Assembly (NCBI GenBank): GCA_030427505.1
Contig: JAUICH010000018.1
Span: 62,001-126,000, forward strand
Direction: 5' to 3'
DNA from: Verrucomicrobiia bacterium
Lineage (GTDB): Bacteria; Verrucomicrobiota; Verrucomicrobiia; Verrucomicrobiales; DEV007
DNA: 64,000 bases
Shown: positions 33,948-44,068 of the stretch, in pieces
Numbering within the stretch: the stretch's first letter is position 1
Layout of the letters: the number at the start of each line of letters is the position of its first letter
Made by a program: the position numbers and the translations under genes
The notes under the pieces: model-generated
What the model was told of the DNA's origin: nothing
The model's database searches: none
The model's input: only the letters and a program-made list of their open reading frames with translations

Positions 33948-34309
33948 AGTACTTCCGGGGCCAGGGACACGATCTTCATGAAATTCTTCTCGCGAAGTTC
34001 GCGAGCCACGGGGCCGAAGATACGGGTGCCCCGAGGGTTTTTGTCTTTGTCGATGATGACAATGGCGTTGCGGTCGAAGCGCAGCACGGAGCCATCCGCG
34101 CGGCGGATGGGGGCCGCCGTTCTCACCACCACGGCGCGAACCACTTCGCCCTTCTTCACGTTGGCCGTGGGTGTGGCCTCGCGAACGTGCGCGGTGATGA
34201 TGTCTCCCACGCCAGCGGATCGGGACCGCTTGCCAAGAACGGTAATCATCTTGGCCACGCGGGCGCCGGTGTTGTCCGCCACCTGCAATTTGCTTTCCAT
34301 CTGGATCAT
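33944..34309 (-). CDS. rplN: 50S ribosomal protein L14
   Basis: A 121-residue protein with [41 protein letters not shown] and [20 protein letters not shown], nearly invariant in bacterial L14. The start at 34309 keeps the usual MIQ; a second Met follows at residue 4. It overlaps rplX by 4 bp. Confidence 0.97.
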   Translation of the reverse strand: MIQMESKLQVADNTGARVAKMITVLGKRSRSAGVGDIITAHVREATPTANVKKGEVVRAVVVRTAAPIRRADGSVLRFDRNAIVIIDKDKNPRGTRIFGPVARELREKNFMKIVSLAPEVL

Positions 34310-34361
34310 ATGACCAGTCCTCTAAATAAATTGGATTGTTAGATTCGGAGTATCCGCCGCC

Positions 34362-34670
34362 TTAGTGCGCCAGGACCTTTACCAGGCGCCAGCACTTCTT
34401 CTTGCTGATCGGGCGCGTTTCCGTCACCAGAACCTTGTCGCCGATCTCCGCTTCTTCGTTTTCGTCGTGCGCGTAGATCTTGGTCGTCAACTTAATGATC
34501 TTCTGGAACTTCGGGTGCGGCACGCGGCGCACCACGTCCACGACGATAGTCTTCGTCATCTTGTTGGAAGTGACCACGCCCACGCGCGTCTTGCGCAAGC
34601 CGCGGGAAGCCGTGGTGCTCTCCGCCGTGGTTTCCTCAGTTTTCTGTGCAGTGTCTTCGCTCATGCCCAA
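34362..34670 (-). CDS. rpsQ: 30S ribosomal protein S17
   Basis: A 102-residue protein. The OB-fold core runs from [20 protein letters not shown] to [20 protein letters not shown]. The first ~22 residues ([19 protein letters not shown]) are a short acidic, Thr-rich extension compared with the usual 85-residue S17; the second Met at 34664 could also start translation. Confidence 0.95.
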   Translation of the reverse strand: MGMSEDTAQKTEETTAESTTASRGLRKTRVGVVTSNKMTKTIVVDVVRRVPHPKFQKIIKLTTKIYAHDENEEAEIGDKVLVTETRPISKKKCWRLVKVLAH

Positions 34671-34695
34671 TGCTTTCTATAAATTCCTTCTGTGT

Positions 34696-34917
34696 TCAGG
34701 CGGCCGGTTCCGCGACCTTGGCCTGCTTCCGGCGGTCGGACAGAATCGTTTCGATCCGCGCCACTTCACGCCGGGTCTGACGAATCAGCGACGGATTTTC
34801 CAACTGACCGCTCTCCTGCTGCACGCGCAGATTGAGCATTTCTTCTTTGAGGTCGCGACGCTTCGTCGCCAATTCCTCGCTGCTCATTTCGCGCAAGTCT
34901 TCGATCTTCTTTTTCAT
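34696..34917 (-). CDS. rpmC: 50S ribosomal protein L29
   Basis: A 73-residue helical protein, MKKKIEDLREMSSEELATKR followed by LKEEMLNLRVQQESGQLENPS and IRQTRREVARIETIL, matching L29. It lies at the polypeptide exit. Normal position between rplP and rpsQ; the last residues (KVAEPAA) are a short extra tail. Confidence 0.96.
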   Translation of the reverse strand: MKKKIEDLREMSSEELATKRRDLKEEMLNLRVQQESGQLENPSLIRQTRREVARIETILSDRRKQAKVAEPAA

Positions 34918-34981
34918 TTCCTCAATTCGATAAGTCAGTCGTCCTGTGTGTATATCCTGCCTGCTTCGTCCGCTCCAGGTG

Positions 34982-35389
34982 TTAGCGGGTCAGGAAGCGG
35001 CAGCGCACGCCCAGCTTATTGGAAGCCAGGCGCATGGCTTCCTTGGCGGCGGTTTCCGACACGCCGGCAATCTCAAACAAAACGTTCCCCGGGCGGACCA
35101 CCGCCACCCAGAATTCCGGAGCGCCCTTACCCTTACCCATACGGGTTTCCGGGGGACGGGCGGTGACCGGCTTGTGCGGGAAGATGCGGATCCAGACCTT
35201 GCCTTTACGTTTCAGGTAGCGGTTGATCGCGATACGGCAGGCTTCAATCTGGTTGTTCGTGATCCAGCCGCGTTCCAGCGTCTGGAGACCGAACTCACCG
35301 AAGCTCACCTTCGTTCCGCGCTTCGCGTTCCCCGCGCGGCTGCCGCGCTGGGTCTTGCGAAACTTCACTCTTTTGGGCATCAAGGGCAT
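34982..35389 (-). CDS. rplP: 50S ribosomal protein L16
   Basis: A 135-residue protein with [40 protein letters not shown] and [16 protein letters not shown], all standard. L16 helps place the A-site tRNA. The start may be either Met (35389 or 35380). Order rpsC-rplP-rpmC is canonical. Confidence 0.97.
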   Translation of the reverse strand: MPLMPKRVKFRKTQRGSRAGNAKRGTKVSFGEFGLQTLERGWITNNQIEACRIAINRYLKRKGKVWIRIFPHKPVTARPPETRMGKGKGAPEFWVAVVRPGNVLFEIAGVSETAAKEAMRLASNKLGVRCRFLTR

Positions 35390-35464
35390 GGCTCTATCTC
35401 CTGCTTAGTAAAAGGTTTTCTGGGAATCGGGCCCTGGTTTCGTTCCGGCCCGAAAATGGACAAC

Positions 35465-36166
35465 TTAGCGGTTTCCACCGCCACCACCGGGACGGCGGCG
35501 GCCTCTATGGCCACCCGGCGCGGCGACCGTGGCCTGAAGGTTTTCCTCTTTCTTGTTCAACCAAACTTTCACGCCAATGATGCCCCACACGGTGCGGGCT
35601 TCGGAAAACCCATAGTCCAGAGGCACGCGCAGGGTCTGCAACGGCACCTTGCCTTCGCGATACCACTCGGCGCGAGCGATGTCGGAACCACCCAGCCGGC
35701 CAGCGCAACGAATCCGGATGCCATCGCAACCGAAGTCCATCGCGGTCTGCACGGCGCGCTTCATCGCGCGGCGGAAAGAAATACGGCGTTCCAACTGAAG
35801 GCCCACGCTCTCGGCCACCAACTGGGCGTCCACTTCCGGCTGCTTGATTTCAACGATGTCCAGCTTGACCTGCTTGCCGCCGGACATTTTGGAGATTTCG
35901 TTGGTCATGCGCTCGATCTCCGAGCCCTTACGGCCAATCACCAGACCCGGACGGGCGGTGTGCAGGGTGACGCGGACGCTGTTCCAGGCGCGCTCGATGA
36001 CGATCTTCGCCACGGCGGCAAACTGCAGCTTCTCCTTCAGGTAGCGGCGGATGCGCAGGTCGCTGTGCAGGTTGTCGGCGAAGTCGGACTCCGGCGAGTA
36101 CCATTTCGAGCGCCACTCCTTGTTGAAGGCGAGGCGGTAGCCAATTGGATTTACTTTCTGACCCAT
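35465..36166 (-). CDS. rpsC: 30S ribosomal protein S3
   Basis: A 233-residue protein with MGQKVNPIGYRLAFNKEWRS, the KH domain (ARPGLVIGRKGSEIERM), and the C-terminal motif GCDGIRIRCAGRLGGSDIAR followed by DYGFSEARTVWGIIGVKVWL. The tail ends in an Arg/Gly-rich segment (GRRRPGGGGGNR). S3 sits at the mRNA entry site. Normal position after rplV. Confidence 0.97.
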   Translation of the reverse strand: MGQKVNPIGYRLAFNKEWRSKWYSPESDFADNLHSDLRIRRYLKEKLQFAAVAKIVIERAWNSVRVTLHTARPGLVIGRKGSEIERMTNEISKMSGGKQVKLDIVEIKQPEVDAQLVAESVGLQLERRISFRRAMKRAVQTAMDFGCDGIRIRCAGRLGGSDIARAEWYREGKVPLQTLRVPLDYGFSEARTVWGIIGVKVWLNKKEENLQATVAAPGGHRGRRRPGGGGGNR

Positions 36167-36205
36167 GATTCTGAAAAGGTTCGTTCCTGGTTTGTTCCGG
36201 GAGGG

Positions 36206-36934
36206 TTACTTGCCGTATTTTTCTTCGTGTAGTTCGCTGGCTTTCGCGACCCATTCGTCACGCTCCACCCGGCCCTTAAAGGCAAGCAACTCGTCAAAAG
36301 CCGCGATGTTTTCCTCGGTCCAGTTCGCGATCTGTTCGAAACGGTACACCCCGTGTTCGTTAAGTTTTTCTTCCAGCACTTTGCCCACGCCGTTGATCAG
36401 TTTCAGATCGTCCACTTCAGCGGGGGCGCTGGCATAAATGGTTCCCAATTTTTCGTCCACCGTGGCCTCTCCGGGAGCGGCGGCTTCCGCGGCTTTGGGC
36501 TCTTTGGCCTTCTGGGGAGCTTCTTCTTTGGGTTGGCTCGCCGCCTTGGCGGGCTTTTGAGCCTTCTTCTTGTCGCCACGCTGGCGCGGTTCGGGAAGTT
36601 CGATTTCGTCGGTCAGGACAATGCGGATGTGGCTGGTGCGCTTCCGGATGGGAGCGGCGGAACCGCGGGCCCGGGGACGGAAGCGGCGGAAGGTCGGGCC
36701 TTCGCCCACGGTGGCTTCCTTAATCACCAGGGACTCCAAGGCCAGCTCGAAATTGTTTTCCGCGTTCGCCATGGCGGAGCGCACGGTCTTGCCCACCAAC
36801 TGAGCGGCCTTCCGGGGAGTGAAGGTCAGCACGTCCAGCGCCTGGGAAACCGGCAAGCCCTGAATGGCTCGCGTGACGTCACGAACTTTCCGCGCCGAAA
36901 TGCGGGCGTATTTGTATGTCGAATGAACTTCCAT
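36206..36934 (-). CDS. rplV: 50S ribosomal protein L22 with C-terminal helical domain
   Basis: A 242-residue protein, over twice the usual L22. Residues 1-115 are L22 (ARISARKVRDVTRAIQGLPV, then RPRARGSAAPIRKRTSHI). Residues about 116-165 are a Lys/Ala/Pro-rich linker. Residues about 170-242 form an extra domain, DDLKLINGVGKVLEEKLNEH, GVYRFEQIANWTEENIAAFD, resembling the helix-hairpin-helix domain seen fused to L21 and to NADH dehydrogenase subunits in alphaproteobacteria. Its function on the ribosome is unknown. Confidence 0.94.
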   Translation of the reverse strand: MEVHSTYKYARISARKVRDVTRAIQGLPVSQALDVLTFTPRKAAQLVGKTVRSAMANAENNFELALESLVIKEATVGEGPTFRRFRPRARGSAAPIRKRTSHIRIVLTDEIELPEPRQRGDKKKAQKPAKAASQPKEEAPQKAKEPKAAEAAAPGEATVDEKLGTIYASAPAEVDDLKLINGVGKVLEEKLNEHGVYRFEQIANWTEENIAAFDELLAFKGRVERDEWVAKASELHEEKYGK

Positions 36935-36976
36935 GGTCCTCTTTCCTGCTAAAAGTGTGGTTCCTAAAAATGTCTG

Positions 36977-37807
36977 TTAGAGCGCCTGCTGCGGTCTGGG
37001 CCGGACACGGTCTCCTACCCTCACGTCGTCGCCTTCCAGCGCCAGTTCCTGGAGCAGGGCTCCGGAAACGGAATCGCGGGTGTCCACCACCAGCGCGGTC
37101 CCGACCGGCCGGTCTTCTCTAAATACTTGCAAGGGCATGCCCACGCGCACGCCGCTGTTCTTGCCGACGTTCAGCACCACCAGGCCCACTTCGGGATCGA
37201 TGCTGACGACTCGCGCTTCGGAAAGCGAAGTCGGGGCGGAGTCCGGACGGGTCGCGGTCAGACCCAGCACTTCGTCCACGTTGTGCAACTCGGCGGTCAC
37301 GGCTTCGCGGGTTTCGTCGTTGGAGCCCACCGTGGTCTGCATGTAGGCCACCACGGTTTCGCTGAGGCGCAGCAACTGCTCGGACAGCTTTTCGTTCTCC
37401 TGGTTTACCAGGTCCAAGTCACGAACCGCCTTCAGAAGGCGCTGCTGAAGGCCGGAAGGATCCGGGCTCAGCACGTCGATCCCCAGGGCTTCCATGCTAA
37501 TGAGGAGATCGCGATACGCCTTGCGGTTGGTCTCGGCTTCCGCGTTGGCCTGCGCCAAGCTCTCGGCCATCACGTCCCGTGACTTCTCCAAATCCGCCAG
37601 TTTCGCCTGGGAAGCTTTCAGCTTCTTCAATGCGGTCTCCAGCGCGGCCTTCAGTTCCGTGACTTCCACCGAATCGTAACCGCTCGCTCCCTGCGCCCAG
37701 CTCGCTGAAGGAGCGAACGCGAGGCCACAGACACACAGCGCCGCGGCCACGAGCGCCGCCAAAGCGGTCCCGCGCGGGTCTGTGTTTCTGTGAAGGGCCG
37801 GTTTCAT
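36977..37807 (-). CDS. exported coiled-coil protein with FlgT-C-like domain, inside the S10 operon
   Basis: A 276-residue protein between rplV and rpsS, in the same direction with gaps of about 40 bp. It has a signal peptide ending ASWAQ (1-39), a coiled coil (about 47-110, LKAALETALKKLKASQAKLADL) and a second helical part (120-150), then a small beta domain (about 196-270) with EARVVSIDPEVGLVVLNVG and VRVGMPLQVFREDRPVG. A similar C-terminal domain occurs in the protein at 61994-62896. It is not a ribosomal protein; why it is co-transcribed with them is unknown. Confidence 0.8.
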   Translation of the reverse strand: MKPALHRNTDPRGTALAALVAAALCVCGLAFAPSASWAQGASGYDSVEVTELKAALETALKKLKASQAKLADLEKSRDVMAESLAQANAEAETNRKAYRDLLISMEALGIDVLSPDPSGLQQRLLKAVRDLDLVNQENEKLSEQLLRLSETVVAYMQTTVGSNDETREAVTAELHNVDEVLGLTATRPDSAPTSLSEARVVSIDPEVGLVVLNVGKNSGVRVGMPLQVFREDRPVGTALVVDTRDSVSGALLQELALEGDDVRVGDRVRPRPQQAL

Positions 37808-37842
37808 GATTCGGTATAAAGTAAAAGCCAGACGGCCTGGGC

Positions 37843-38121
37843 TTAGCCCTTGATCTTCGGATTGTGTCCGCTGTGTCCGTGGAACTTACGGGTCGGGGAG
37901 AACTCTCCCAGCTTGTGTCCCACCATGTTTTCCGTGACGAACACGGAGATGAAATCTTTGCCGTTGTGCACCAGGAAGGTATGGCCCACAAAGTCCGGCG
38001 TGATCATCGAGCGGCGCGACCAAGTCTTGATCGGGCGCTTCTGGCTATTGTCGTTCAGCACCTCAATCTTGTAGAGGAGCTTCTGGTCGACGAAGGGACC
38101 TTTTTTCAGTGATCTACCCAT
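37843..38121 (-). CDS. rpsS: 30S ribosomal protein S19
   Basis: A 92-residue protein, [45 protein letters not shown], and [15 protein letters not shown], all diagnostic of S19. It binds the 16S rRNA head with S13. In other bacteria rplV follows directly; here a non-ribosomal gene lies between. Confidence 0.97.
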   Translation of the reverse strand: MGRSLKKGPFVDQKLLYKIEVLNDNSQKRPIKTWSRRSMITPDFVGHTFLVHNGKDFISVFVTENMVGHKLGEFSPTRKFHGHSGHNPKIKG

Positions 38122-38174
38122 GACAACGGATTCGGTTGCGTTTCTTTCTTAAAAGGGTTGGCTTTCTGCCCGCG

Positions 38175-39020
38175 TTAGCGGCGTTTCTTGGCCTTGCGGC
38201 CCTGCACGATAAATTTGTCGCTGCTCTTCTTCGGCTGGCGCGTTTTCTGCCCCTTGGTGTGGCCCCACGGGCTCTTCAAGTGCTGGCGTCCACCACCGGA
38301 TTTACTCTTACCCTCACCACCACCGTTCGGGTGATCGACAGGATTCATACACATGCCACGCACGGTGGGGCGCACGCCCTGCCAGCGGGTCCGGCCCGCC
38401 TTGGCGCTCTGCTGGTTCATGTGGTCGGTGTTCCCCACCACGCCAATGGTCGCGTAGCAGTTGTCCTGAATCTTCCGGATCTCCCCAGAGGGCATCTTCA
38501 CCAGCGCGTAACCGCCTTCGCGGTTGGACAGCGTGGCGGACTGACCGGCGCTGCGCGCCACCTGGCCGCCCTTGCCGGGCTGGATTTCGATGTTGTGGAT
38601 GGCGCTGCCCGGAGGGATGTGGGACAGCGGCAGAGCGTTGCCCGGCTTGATCGGCGCTTTTTCGCCAGCCTGCACTTTATCGCCCACTTCCAGTTTCCGG
38701 GGGGCCAGGATGTAACTCTTCTGACCGTCCTTGTATTCCAGCAGTGCGATGCGGGCGGAACGGTTCGGATCGTATTCGATCGCCACCACTTTGGCCGCTT
38801 CGTCACGGCGCAGGCGCTTGAAGTCGATCAGCCGGTACTTCCGCTTGTGCCCACCACCACGGTGACGGCAGGTAATGCGGCCGGTATTGTTGCGCCCCCC
38901 GCTCTTCTTCAAAGACACCGTCAAGCTCTTCTCGGGCTTGCTCTTGGTGATCTCCGCGAAGTCGGGCAGCAGCTTGTAGCGGCTGGACGGGGTGACGGGC
39001 TGATGTTGTTTCAGAGGCAT
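38175..39020 (-). CDS. rplB: 50S ribosomal protein L2
   Basis: A 281-residue protein with [20 protein letters not shown], the RNA-binding core [20 protein letters not shown], the peptidyl-transferase-region [19 protein letters not shown] (conserved His), and a basic C-terminus. Its N-terminus is slightly shorter than in E. coli. Order rplW-rplB-rpsS is canonical. Confidence 0.97.
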   Translation of the reverse strand: MPLKQHQPVTPSSRYKLLPDFAEITKSKPEKSLTVSLKKSGGRNNTGRITCRHRGGGHKRKYRLIDFKRLRRDEAAKVVAIEYDPNRSARIALLEYKDGQKSYILAPRKLEVGDKVQAGEKAPIKPGNALPLSHIPPGSAIHNIEIQPGKGGQVARSAGQSATLSNREGGYALVKMPSGEIRKIQDNCYATIGVVGNTDHMNQQSAKAGRTRWQGVRPTVRGMCMNPVDHPNGGGEGKSKSGGGRQHLKSPWGHTKGQKTRQPKKSSDKFIVQGRKAKKRR

Positions 39021-39089
39021 GGCTGAAAATTCAGGTTAAACGTTTTCTCCTGGGGGGATGCTGGCGTCGCGATTCGCTGGCTCGAGGAA

Positions 39090-39374
39090 TTACACGAGGT
39101 CGATCGTCTCGCCCTCTTTCAGTTTCACAATGGCTTTCTTCCAGTGGGCGGTGCGTCCGAAGTCGGCGCGGCGTTCGCGCTTCTTCTTCCCCTGGTAGTT
39201 ACAGGTGCGCACGTCTTCGACCTTCTTGCCGAAGAGCTTTTCCACCGCCTGCTTGATCTCCAGCTTGTTGGCGCGGCGGTCGACCTTGAACACGTACTCG
39301 TTGTTCAGTTCGCTCAGGAGCGTCGCCTTTTCGCTAAGCTGGATGTTTTTGATTACTTGGAAAATATCTTTCAT
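39090..39374 (-). CDS. rplW: 50S ribosomal protein L23
   Basis: A 94-residue protein, LSEKATLLSELNNEYVFKVD, RRANKLEIKQAVEKLFGKKV and AIVKLKEGETIDL, as in L23. It lies at the exit tunnel and docks trigger factor and SRP. Normal length and position. Confidence 0.96.
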   Translation of the reverse strand: MKDIFQVIKNIQLSEKATLLSELNNEYVFKVDRRANKLEIKQAVEKLFGKKVEDVRTCNYQGKKKRERRADFGRTAHWKKAIVKLKEGETIDLV

Positions 39375-39419
39375 CGTCTCTTACCTCGATGGTTGGGTGG
39401 TCGTCGCTCCTGTGGGGAA

Positions 39420-40046
39420 TCAGTCTTTCTTCTTACCGCCGGTGCGGGTGGCCAGGACTTCCATGGCATCGTCCACCAGGATGATTTTGTCGAAATAAAG
39501 CAGGTGCTCCACGTTCACTTCACCGGCGGACATCAGCAGAGCGCTGGCGTAATTGCGGCCCGCCAGCTTGGTGCTGTCGTCAAAGTCCTTGGCCACGATC
39601 AAGACACGCTTGCCGTCCGTCAGACCGGTCACTTCCTTGGCGAAAGACTTGGTCTTGCCGTCGGAAATGGAGAAGGCCGGGACGGAAAGCACGTCGCCTT
39701 CCGCGATGCGCTCGCTGAGCGCCTTGGCGAAAGCCAGGCGGCGCACGCTCTTGTTCACCAGCTTGGAGTAGTCGCGATTGCGCGGACCGAACACCACGCC
39801 ACCACCCCGCCACACGGGGGAGGAGGTGCGGCCGGAACGGGCGCGGCCCGTGCCTTTCTGGCGCCAGGGCTTGCGGTTGGAGGCGGACACCTCACCCCGC
39901 GTCTTGGCCTGGGCGGTACCGGAGCGGCGGTTGGCGCGCATGGCGGTAATCACCTCATGCACGGCCTGCACCCCGCGATCACCCTCTTCGATGATGCCGA
40001 TGTTCGCGTTCTTCGCGTCTTCGATGGATAAAACGTTCGTAGCCAT
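39420..40046 (-). CDS. rplD: 50S ribosomal protein L4
   Basis: A 208-residue protein with TRGEVSASNRKPWRQKGTGR, ARSGRTSSPVWRGGGVVFGP and KFAKEVTGL-like C-terminal parts (FAKEVTGLTDGKRVLIVAKD). L4 lines the exit tunnel and in E. coli represses the S10 operon. It follows rplC and precedes rplW. Confidence 0.97.
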   Translation of the reverse strand: MATNVLSIEDAKNANIGIIEEGDRGVQAVHEVITAMRANRRSGTAQAKTRGEVSASNRKPWRQKGTGRARSGRTSSPVWRGGGVVFGPRNRDYSKLVNKSVRRLAFAKALSERIAEGDVLSVPAFSISDGKTKSFAKEVTGLTDGKRVLIVAKDFDDSTKLAGRNYASALLMSAGEVNVEHLLYFDKIILVDDAMEVLATRTGGKKKD

Positions 40047-40117
40047 TGTCTCAGCTCCTCTTGGGACTTTTTGCCCGGATCGCTCCGGACTCTGCGCTCC
40101 CGATTAAATTCTCTTCG

Positions 40118-40804
40118 TTACGCCTCGCTGGTTTCGCCACCGTTGGCCTGCTTCTTCAGGTTCTGCGCGGGCGCTTCTTTTTTCACCGCCGGACGCACGA
40201 TCACGTAACCGCCGTTGTGACCGGGAACCGCGCCGCTGATGAGCAGCACTTTGTCCTCGGACCGCTTCTTCACAATCTTCAGGTTCTGCACCGTCTTCCG
40301 GTAATTACCGTGCTGACCAGGCATTGTCTTGTTCTTCCAAACGCGGCCCGGCGTCGTGCCCGGACCCACGGAACCCGTCCGGCGGTGCATCATGGAACCG
40401 TGCGTCTGGGGAAGACCTCCGAAACCGTAGCGCTTCACTACGCCCTGGAAACCCTTACCCTTGCTGGTACCAATAACGTCCACCCACTGACCTTCCTCAA
40501 AGAGGTCGATGCCGGGATGATCCACTTCCGGAAGCTGCTCGTCGCTGTCCAGGCGGAACTCGCGAACCACACGCTTCGGCGCGGCGCCGTTACTCTTGAA
40601 ATGACCCGTCTCCGGTTTATTCACCCGGCTTTCCTTTACCGTTTCAAATCCGACCTGCACCGCGGAGTAACCGTCTTTCTCCTGAGTCTTGCTCTGGATG
40701 AAAACGTTATCGCTGATGTCGATCACAGTCACGGCAATGGCCTCGCCTTCGTCGTTGAAGACGCGAGTCATTCCTACTTTCTTTCCAATTAATCCGATGC
40801 TCAT
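40118..40804 (-). CDS. rplC: 50S ribosomal protein L3
   Basis: A 228-residue protein with GLIGKKVGMTRVFNDEGEAI, the FQGVVKRYGFGGLPQTHGSM loop that reaches towards the peptidyl-transferase centre, and HRRTGSVGPGTTPGRVWKNK. The C-terminal 20 residues (QNLKKQANGGETSEA) are a short extra tail. Usual position after rpsJ. Confidence 0.97.
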   Translation of the reverse strand: MSIGLIGKKVGMTRVFNDEGEAIAVTVIDISDNVFIQSKTQEKDGYSAVQVGFETVKESRVNKPETGHFKSNGAAPKRVVREFRLDSDEQLPEVDHPGIDLFEEGQWVDVIGTSKGKGFQGVVKRYGFGGLPQTHGSMMHRRTGSVGPGTTPGRVWKNKTMPGQHGNYRKTVQNLKIVKKRSEDKVLLISGAVPGHNGGYVIVRPAVKKEAPAQNLKKQANGGETSEA

Positions 40805-40846
40805 AGTTAAGCCCTCGGCTCCTAACCGTTGGTGTTAGTAAAAGTT

Positions 40847-41155
40847 CTAAATCTTGATGGTGATGTCCACGCCGGCGGGAAGGTTGAGCTTTTTAAGCTC
40901 ATCCACCGTGCGCGCCGTGGGATCCACGATGTCCAGCAACCGCTTGTGAGTCCGAATCTCGAACTGTTCGGCGGATTTCTTGTTCACGTGAGGGGAACGG
41001 TTCACGCTGAATTTTTCAATACGCGTAGGCAACGGTATGGGCCCCGCCACTTTGGCGCCAGTACGCTTGGCCGTTTCCACGATGTCCGCGGTGGACTTAT
41101 CGAGGATCCGGTGGTCGTAAGCCCGAAGCCTTATTCTAATGCTGGTGTTTTGCAT
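40847..41155 (-). CDS. rpsJ: 30S ribosomal protein S10
   Basis: A 102-residue protein with [40 protein letters not shown] and [20 protein letters not shown], matching S10. In many bacteria tuf lies between fusA and rpsJ; here fusA is directly upstream with 72 bp between. The start lies after AGGAG-rich sequence. Confidence 0.97.
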   Translation of the reverse strand: MQNTSIRIRLRAYDHRILDKSTADIVETAKRTGAKVAGPIPLPTRIEKFSVNRSPHVNKKSAEQFEIRTHKRLLDIVDPTARTVDELKKLNLPAGVDITIKI

Positions 41156-41227
41156 GCCGCTGTCTCCTCAGTAGGGAAATTGGGTGAGTGATGGGGCGCT
41201 ACGCCCGGAAAGGGTTTCTGATTAGGG

Positions 41228-43411
41228 TTAGTTGGAGTTACCGCCGCGTTGTTCCACGATGTCGTCCACGATGTTGCGCGGCACTTCCTCAAAGTGAGAG
41301 GGCTCCATGGAGAAACTCGCCCGGCCGGAGGACAAACTCCGCATGTCAGTGGAGTAACCGAACATTTCAGCCAGAGGCACTTCGGACTTCACCAGGCTCA
41401 GACCGTTCTTGGTGTCGATCTGATTGATCTTGCCCCGGCGGCGATTCAAGTCGCCAATGATGTCGCCTTGGTAATCTTCCGGAGTCGCCACTTCCACACC
41501 CATGATGGGCTCAAGAAGGATGCACTTGGCTTTCTTGAAGGCGTTCTTCACGGCGAAGATGGCCGCCATCTTGAAGGCCTGCTCGTTGGAGTCCACGTCG
41601 TGGCTGGAACCGCCAATGATCTCGACGGCCACGTCCACCACCGGGAACCCGGCGATGATGCCGTTGAGCATGGACTCTTTTACCCCGGCGATACAGGCGT
41701 TGATGTATTCCTTCGGAATGTCACCACCCACGACCTTGTTCTCCACTTCCAGCCCCTTGCCTTTTTCATTCGGCCGGATGTTGACGATGACGTGCCCGTA
41801 TTGACCGCGGCCACCCGTCTGCTTAACCAGCTTACCTTCCACGCCATCGGCGGCGGCGGTAATGGTTTCGCGGTAAGCGATCTGCGGCTTACCAGCATTG
41901 GTTTCCACGCTGAATTCCCGCTTCATGCGGTCCTGGATCACCTCCAGGTGAAGCTCACCCATTCCAGCAATGATGGTCTGACCGGTCTCTTCGTCGGTCT
42001 TCACCACGAAGGTGGGATCTTCCTCAGACAAGCGTTGCAGCGCGTTGGCCATCTTCTCCTGGTCGGCCTTGGTCTTCGGCTCGACAGACATGGAGATAAC
42101 CGGCTCCGGGAAGGCCGGCGGCTCAAGAACCACATCAAACCCATCCAGAGCCAGAGTATCGCCAGTGGTGATGTTTTTGATACCAACGATGGCGGCAATG
42201 TCACCGGAGTAACAGGTTTCAATGTCCGTGTGCTGGTTGGACTGAATCTGAATCAGGCGGCCAATGCGTTCCCGCTTACGGGTCCGGGGGTTATAAACCG
42301 TGTCACCCTTGGACACGCAGCCGGAGTAAACCCGGATGAAAACCAGCTTACCGACGAATTTGTCGGACCAGAGCTTGAATGCCAAGGCGCAGAACTTCGC
42401 GCTGTCATCGGAAACAACTTCGATCTTGATGTTCTCGTCGTCCGGATCCATCCCGACGGCGGCCGGGATCTCAATGGGGCTGGGCAGGTAGTCAACGACC
42501 GCGTCCACCAAGTACTGAACGCCCTTGTTTTTGAAGGCGGAACCACCCACCACCGGGATGATCTTGTTGGCAATGGTCGCGCGGCGCAGCGCCTGCTTCA
42601 CATCCTTGACGGAAATGTCCGCCTCTTCCAGGAACATCATGCCGATCTCTTCATCGGCATCCACCAGGGCTTCCACCAGTTCGTCGTAGGCCGCGTCCGC
42701 AATAGCCTGCTGATCTTCGGTCAATTCCTTGACGTCATAAGTGGAACCAAAAACATCGTCATCCTTGTAAATGACCGCCTTCTTGTTGATGACGTCGATC
42801 TGCCCCTTGAGCTGATCTTCGGCGCCGATCGGGATCAGGATGGGATGCGCGTTCGCGCCGAGCTTTTCGCGCACTTCCGTGACCACGGAATCGAAATTTG
42901 CGCCGGTGCGGTCCATCTTGTTTACGAAGACAATGCGCGGCACCTTATACTTGGTCGCCTGACGCCAAACCGTTTCGGACTGAGGCTGCACACCCGCCAC
43001 CCCGCAGAACACCACGATGGCGCCATCCAGAACACGAAGAGAACGCTCCACCTCCGCGGTGAAGTCCACGTGACCGGGAGTGTCGATAATGTTAACCCGC
43101 TGATCCTGACCCGCGAACAGCTTGAAGATATTCTCTTCTTCCAACTGCTTCCAGGTACAGGTAACGGCGGCGGAAGTAATCGTAATGCCACGCTCGCGCT
43201 CCTGCTCCATCCAGTCCGTGGTGGCGGCGCCATCGTGCACCTCACCGATTTTATGGATCATGCCGGTGTAGAACAGAATACGCTCCGTCAGCGTGGTCTT
43301 ACCGGCGTCAATGTGCGCGGCAATCCCAATATTACGGGTCTTCTCCAGCGTTACGGGACGCTTCGGAGAATTCAGATTCTTGGTCTTAGGTTCTTGAACG
43401 GTGGCACTCAT
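41228..43411 (-). CDS. fusA: elongation factor G
   Basis: A 727-residue translational GTPase that drives translocation. G1 is [12 protein letters not shown] near residue 33, G3 is DTPGHVDF, G4 is NKMDR; domain II ([16 protein letters not shown]), domain III/IV ([18 protein letters not shown]) and the C-terminal [20 protein letters not shown] complete the fold. Slightly longer than the usual 700 residues, mainly at the N-terminus and in the G domain ([18 protein letters not shown]). It is part of the str-type operon rpsL-rpsG-fusA. The leader has no clear Shine-Dalgarno sequence. Confidence 0.97.
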   Translation of the reverse strand: MSATVQEPKTKNLNSPKRPVTLEKTRNIGIAAHIDAGKTTLTERILFYTGMIHKIGEVHDGAATTDWMEQERERGITITSAAVTCTWKQLEEENIFKLFAGQDQRVNIIDTPGHVDFTAEVERSLRVLDGAIVVFCGVAGVQPQSETVWRQATKYKVPRIVFVNKMDRTGANFDSVVTEVREKLGANAHPILIPIGAEDQLKGQIDVINKKAVIYKDDDVFGSTYDVKELTEDQQAIADAAYDELVEALVDADEEIGMMFLEEADISVKDVKQALRRATIANKIIPVVGGSAFKNKGVQYLVDAVVDYLPSPIEIPAAVGMDPDDENIKIEVVSDDSAKFCALAFKLWSDKFVGKLVFIRVYSGCVSKGDTVYNPRTRKRERIGRLIQIQSNQHTDIETCYSGDIAAIVGIKNITTGDTLALDGFDVVLEPPAFPEPVISMSVEPKTKADQEKMANALQRLSEEDPTFVVKTDEETGQTIIAGMGELHLEVIQDRMKREFSVETNAGKPQIAYRETITAAADGVEGKLVKQTGGRGQYGHVIVNIRPNEKGKGLEVENKVVGGDIPKEYINACIAGVKESMLNGIIAGFPVVDVAVEIIGGSSHDVDSNEQAFKMAAIFAVKNAFKKAKCILLEPIMGVEVATPEDYQGDIIGDLNRRRGKINQIDTKNGLSLVKSEVPLAEMFGYSTDMRSLSSGRASFSMEPSHFEEVPRNIVDDIVEQRGGNSN

Positions 43412-43517
43412 CGGTCGAAGAGAGAGAAGGCGTTAGTGTTTCGGTGTGACCGGGGGTCTCGGCACAAACTCAAAGTTAAAGGGTCTGAGGCAATAAGGCC
43501 GCCCAGAGGCGGACGAA

Positions 43518-43991
43518 CTACCAGCGGAAATGGGCAAACGCGCGGTTAGCCTGCGCCATTTTGTGAGTGTCGTCGCGCTTGCGAACGACGTTGCCAGAAT
43601 TGGAACTGGCATCCTTGATCTCAGTCGCCAGAGCCACATGCATCGGGATGCCACGGCGGCCGCGGGCCGCGCTTACCAGCCAACGCATGGCCAGAGACTC
43701 CTGACGGTCCGGATCGACTTCCAGCGGCACCTGATAGGTGGCGCCACCCACGCGGCGGCTTTTGACTTCCACGCGAGGCTTCGCGTTTTCCACGGCGCGA
43801 TTGAGGATCTCCAGGGGATCCACGGCGTCCGAGCCCTCGTTGGCACGCTCGATGGCGGCATACACAATCCGCTCGGACAGGGCCTTTTTACCACGGCCCA
43901 TAACCTTGGCGATCAATCTCGCCACCAGAACGCTATCGTACCGGGGATCCCGGTGCTCAGGCTTATGAAAGATTTTTTTTCTTCGTGACAT
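43518..43991 (-). CDS. rpsG: 30S ribosomal protein S7
   Basis: A 157-residue primary 16S rRNA-binding protein with MSRRKKIFHKPEHRDPRYDS, VLVARLIAKVMGRGKKALSERIVY, ALEILNRAVENAKP-like DPLEILNRAVENAKPRVEVK, and RRVGGATYQVPLEV. The C-terminus (DDTHKMAQANRAFAHFRW) is the standard one. Usual position between rpsL and fusA. Confidence 0.97.
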   Translation of the reverse strand: MSRRKKIFHKPEHRDPRYDSVLVARLIAKVMGRGKKALSERIVYAAIERANEGSDAVDPLEILNRAVENAKPRVEVKSRRVGGATYQVPLEVDPDRQESLAMRWLVSAARGRRGIPMHVALATEIKDASSNSGNVVRKRDDTHKMAQANRAFAHFRW

Positions 43992-44068
43992 AGGATAATC
44001 CTCAGAGTTTCTAAGAACTTTCGTATCGCGAAGAAGCAGTTGATCACGCTCCTGTTACCAGGATCCGA

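Noticed and set aside
41249-43549. Long plus-strand open frame opposite fusA (766 codons)
   Set aside because: Antisense shadow caused by biased codon use of fusA; its composition is His/Val-rich and matches no fold. The same holds for the long frame opposite secY.
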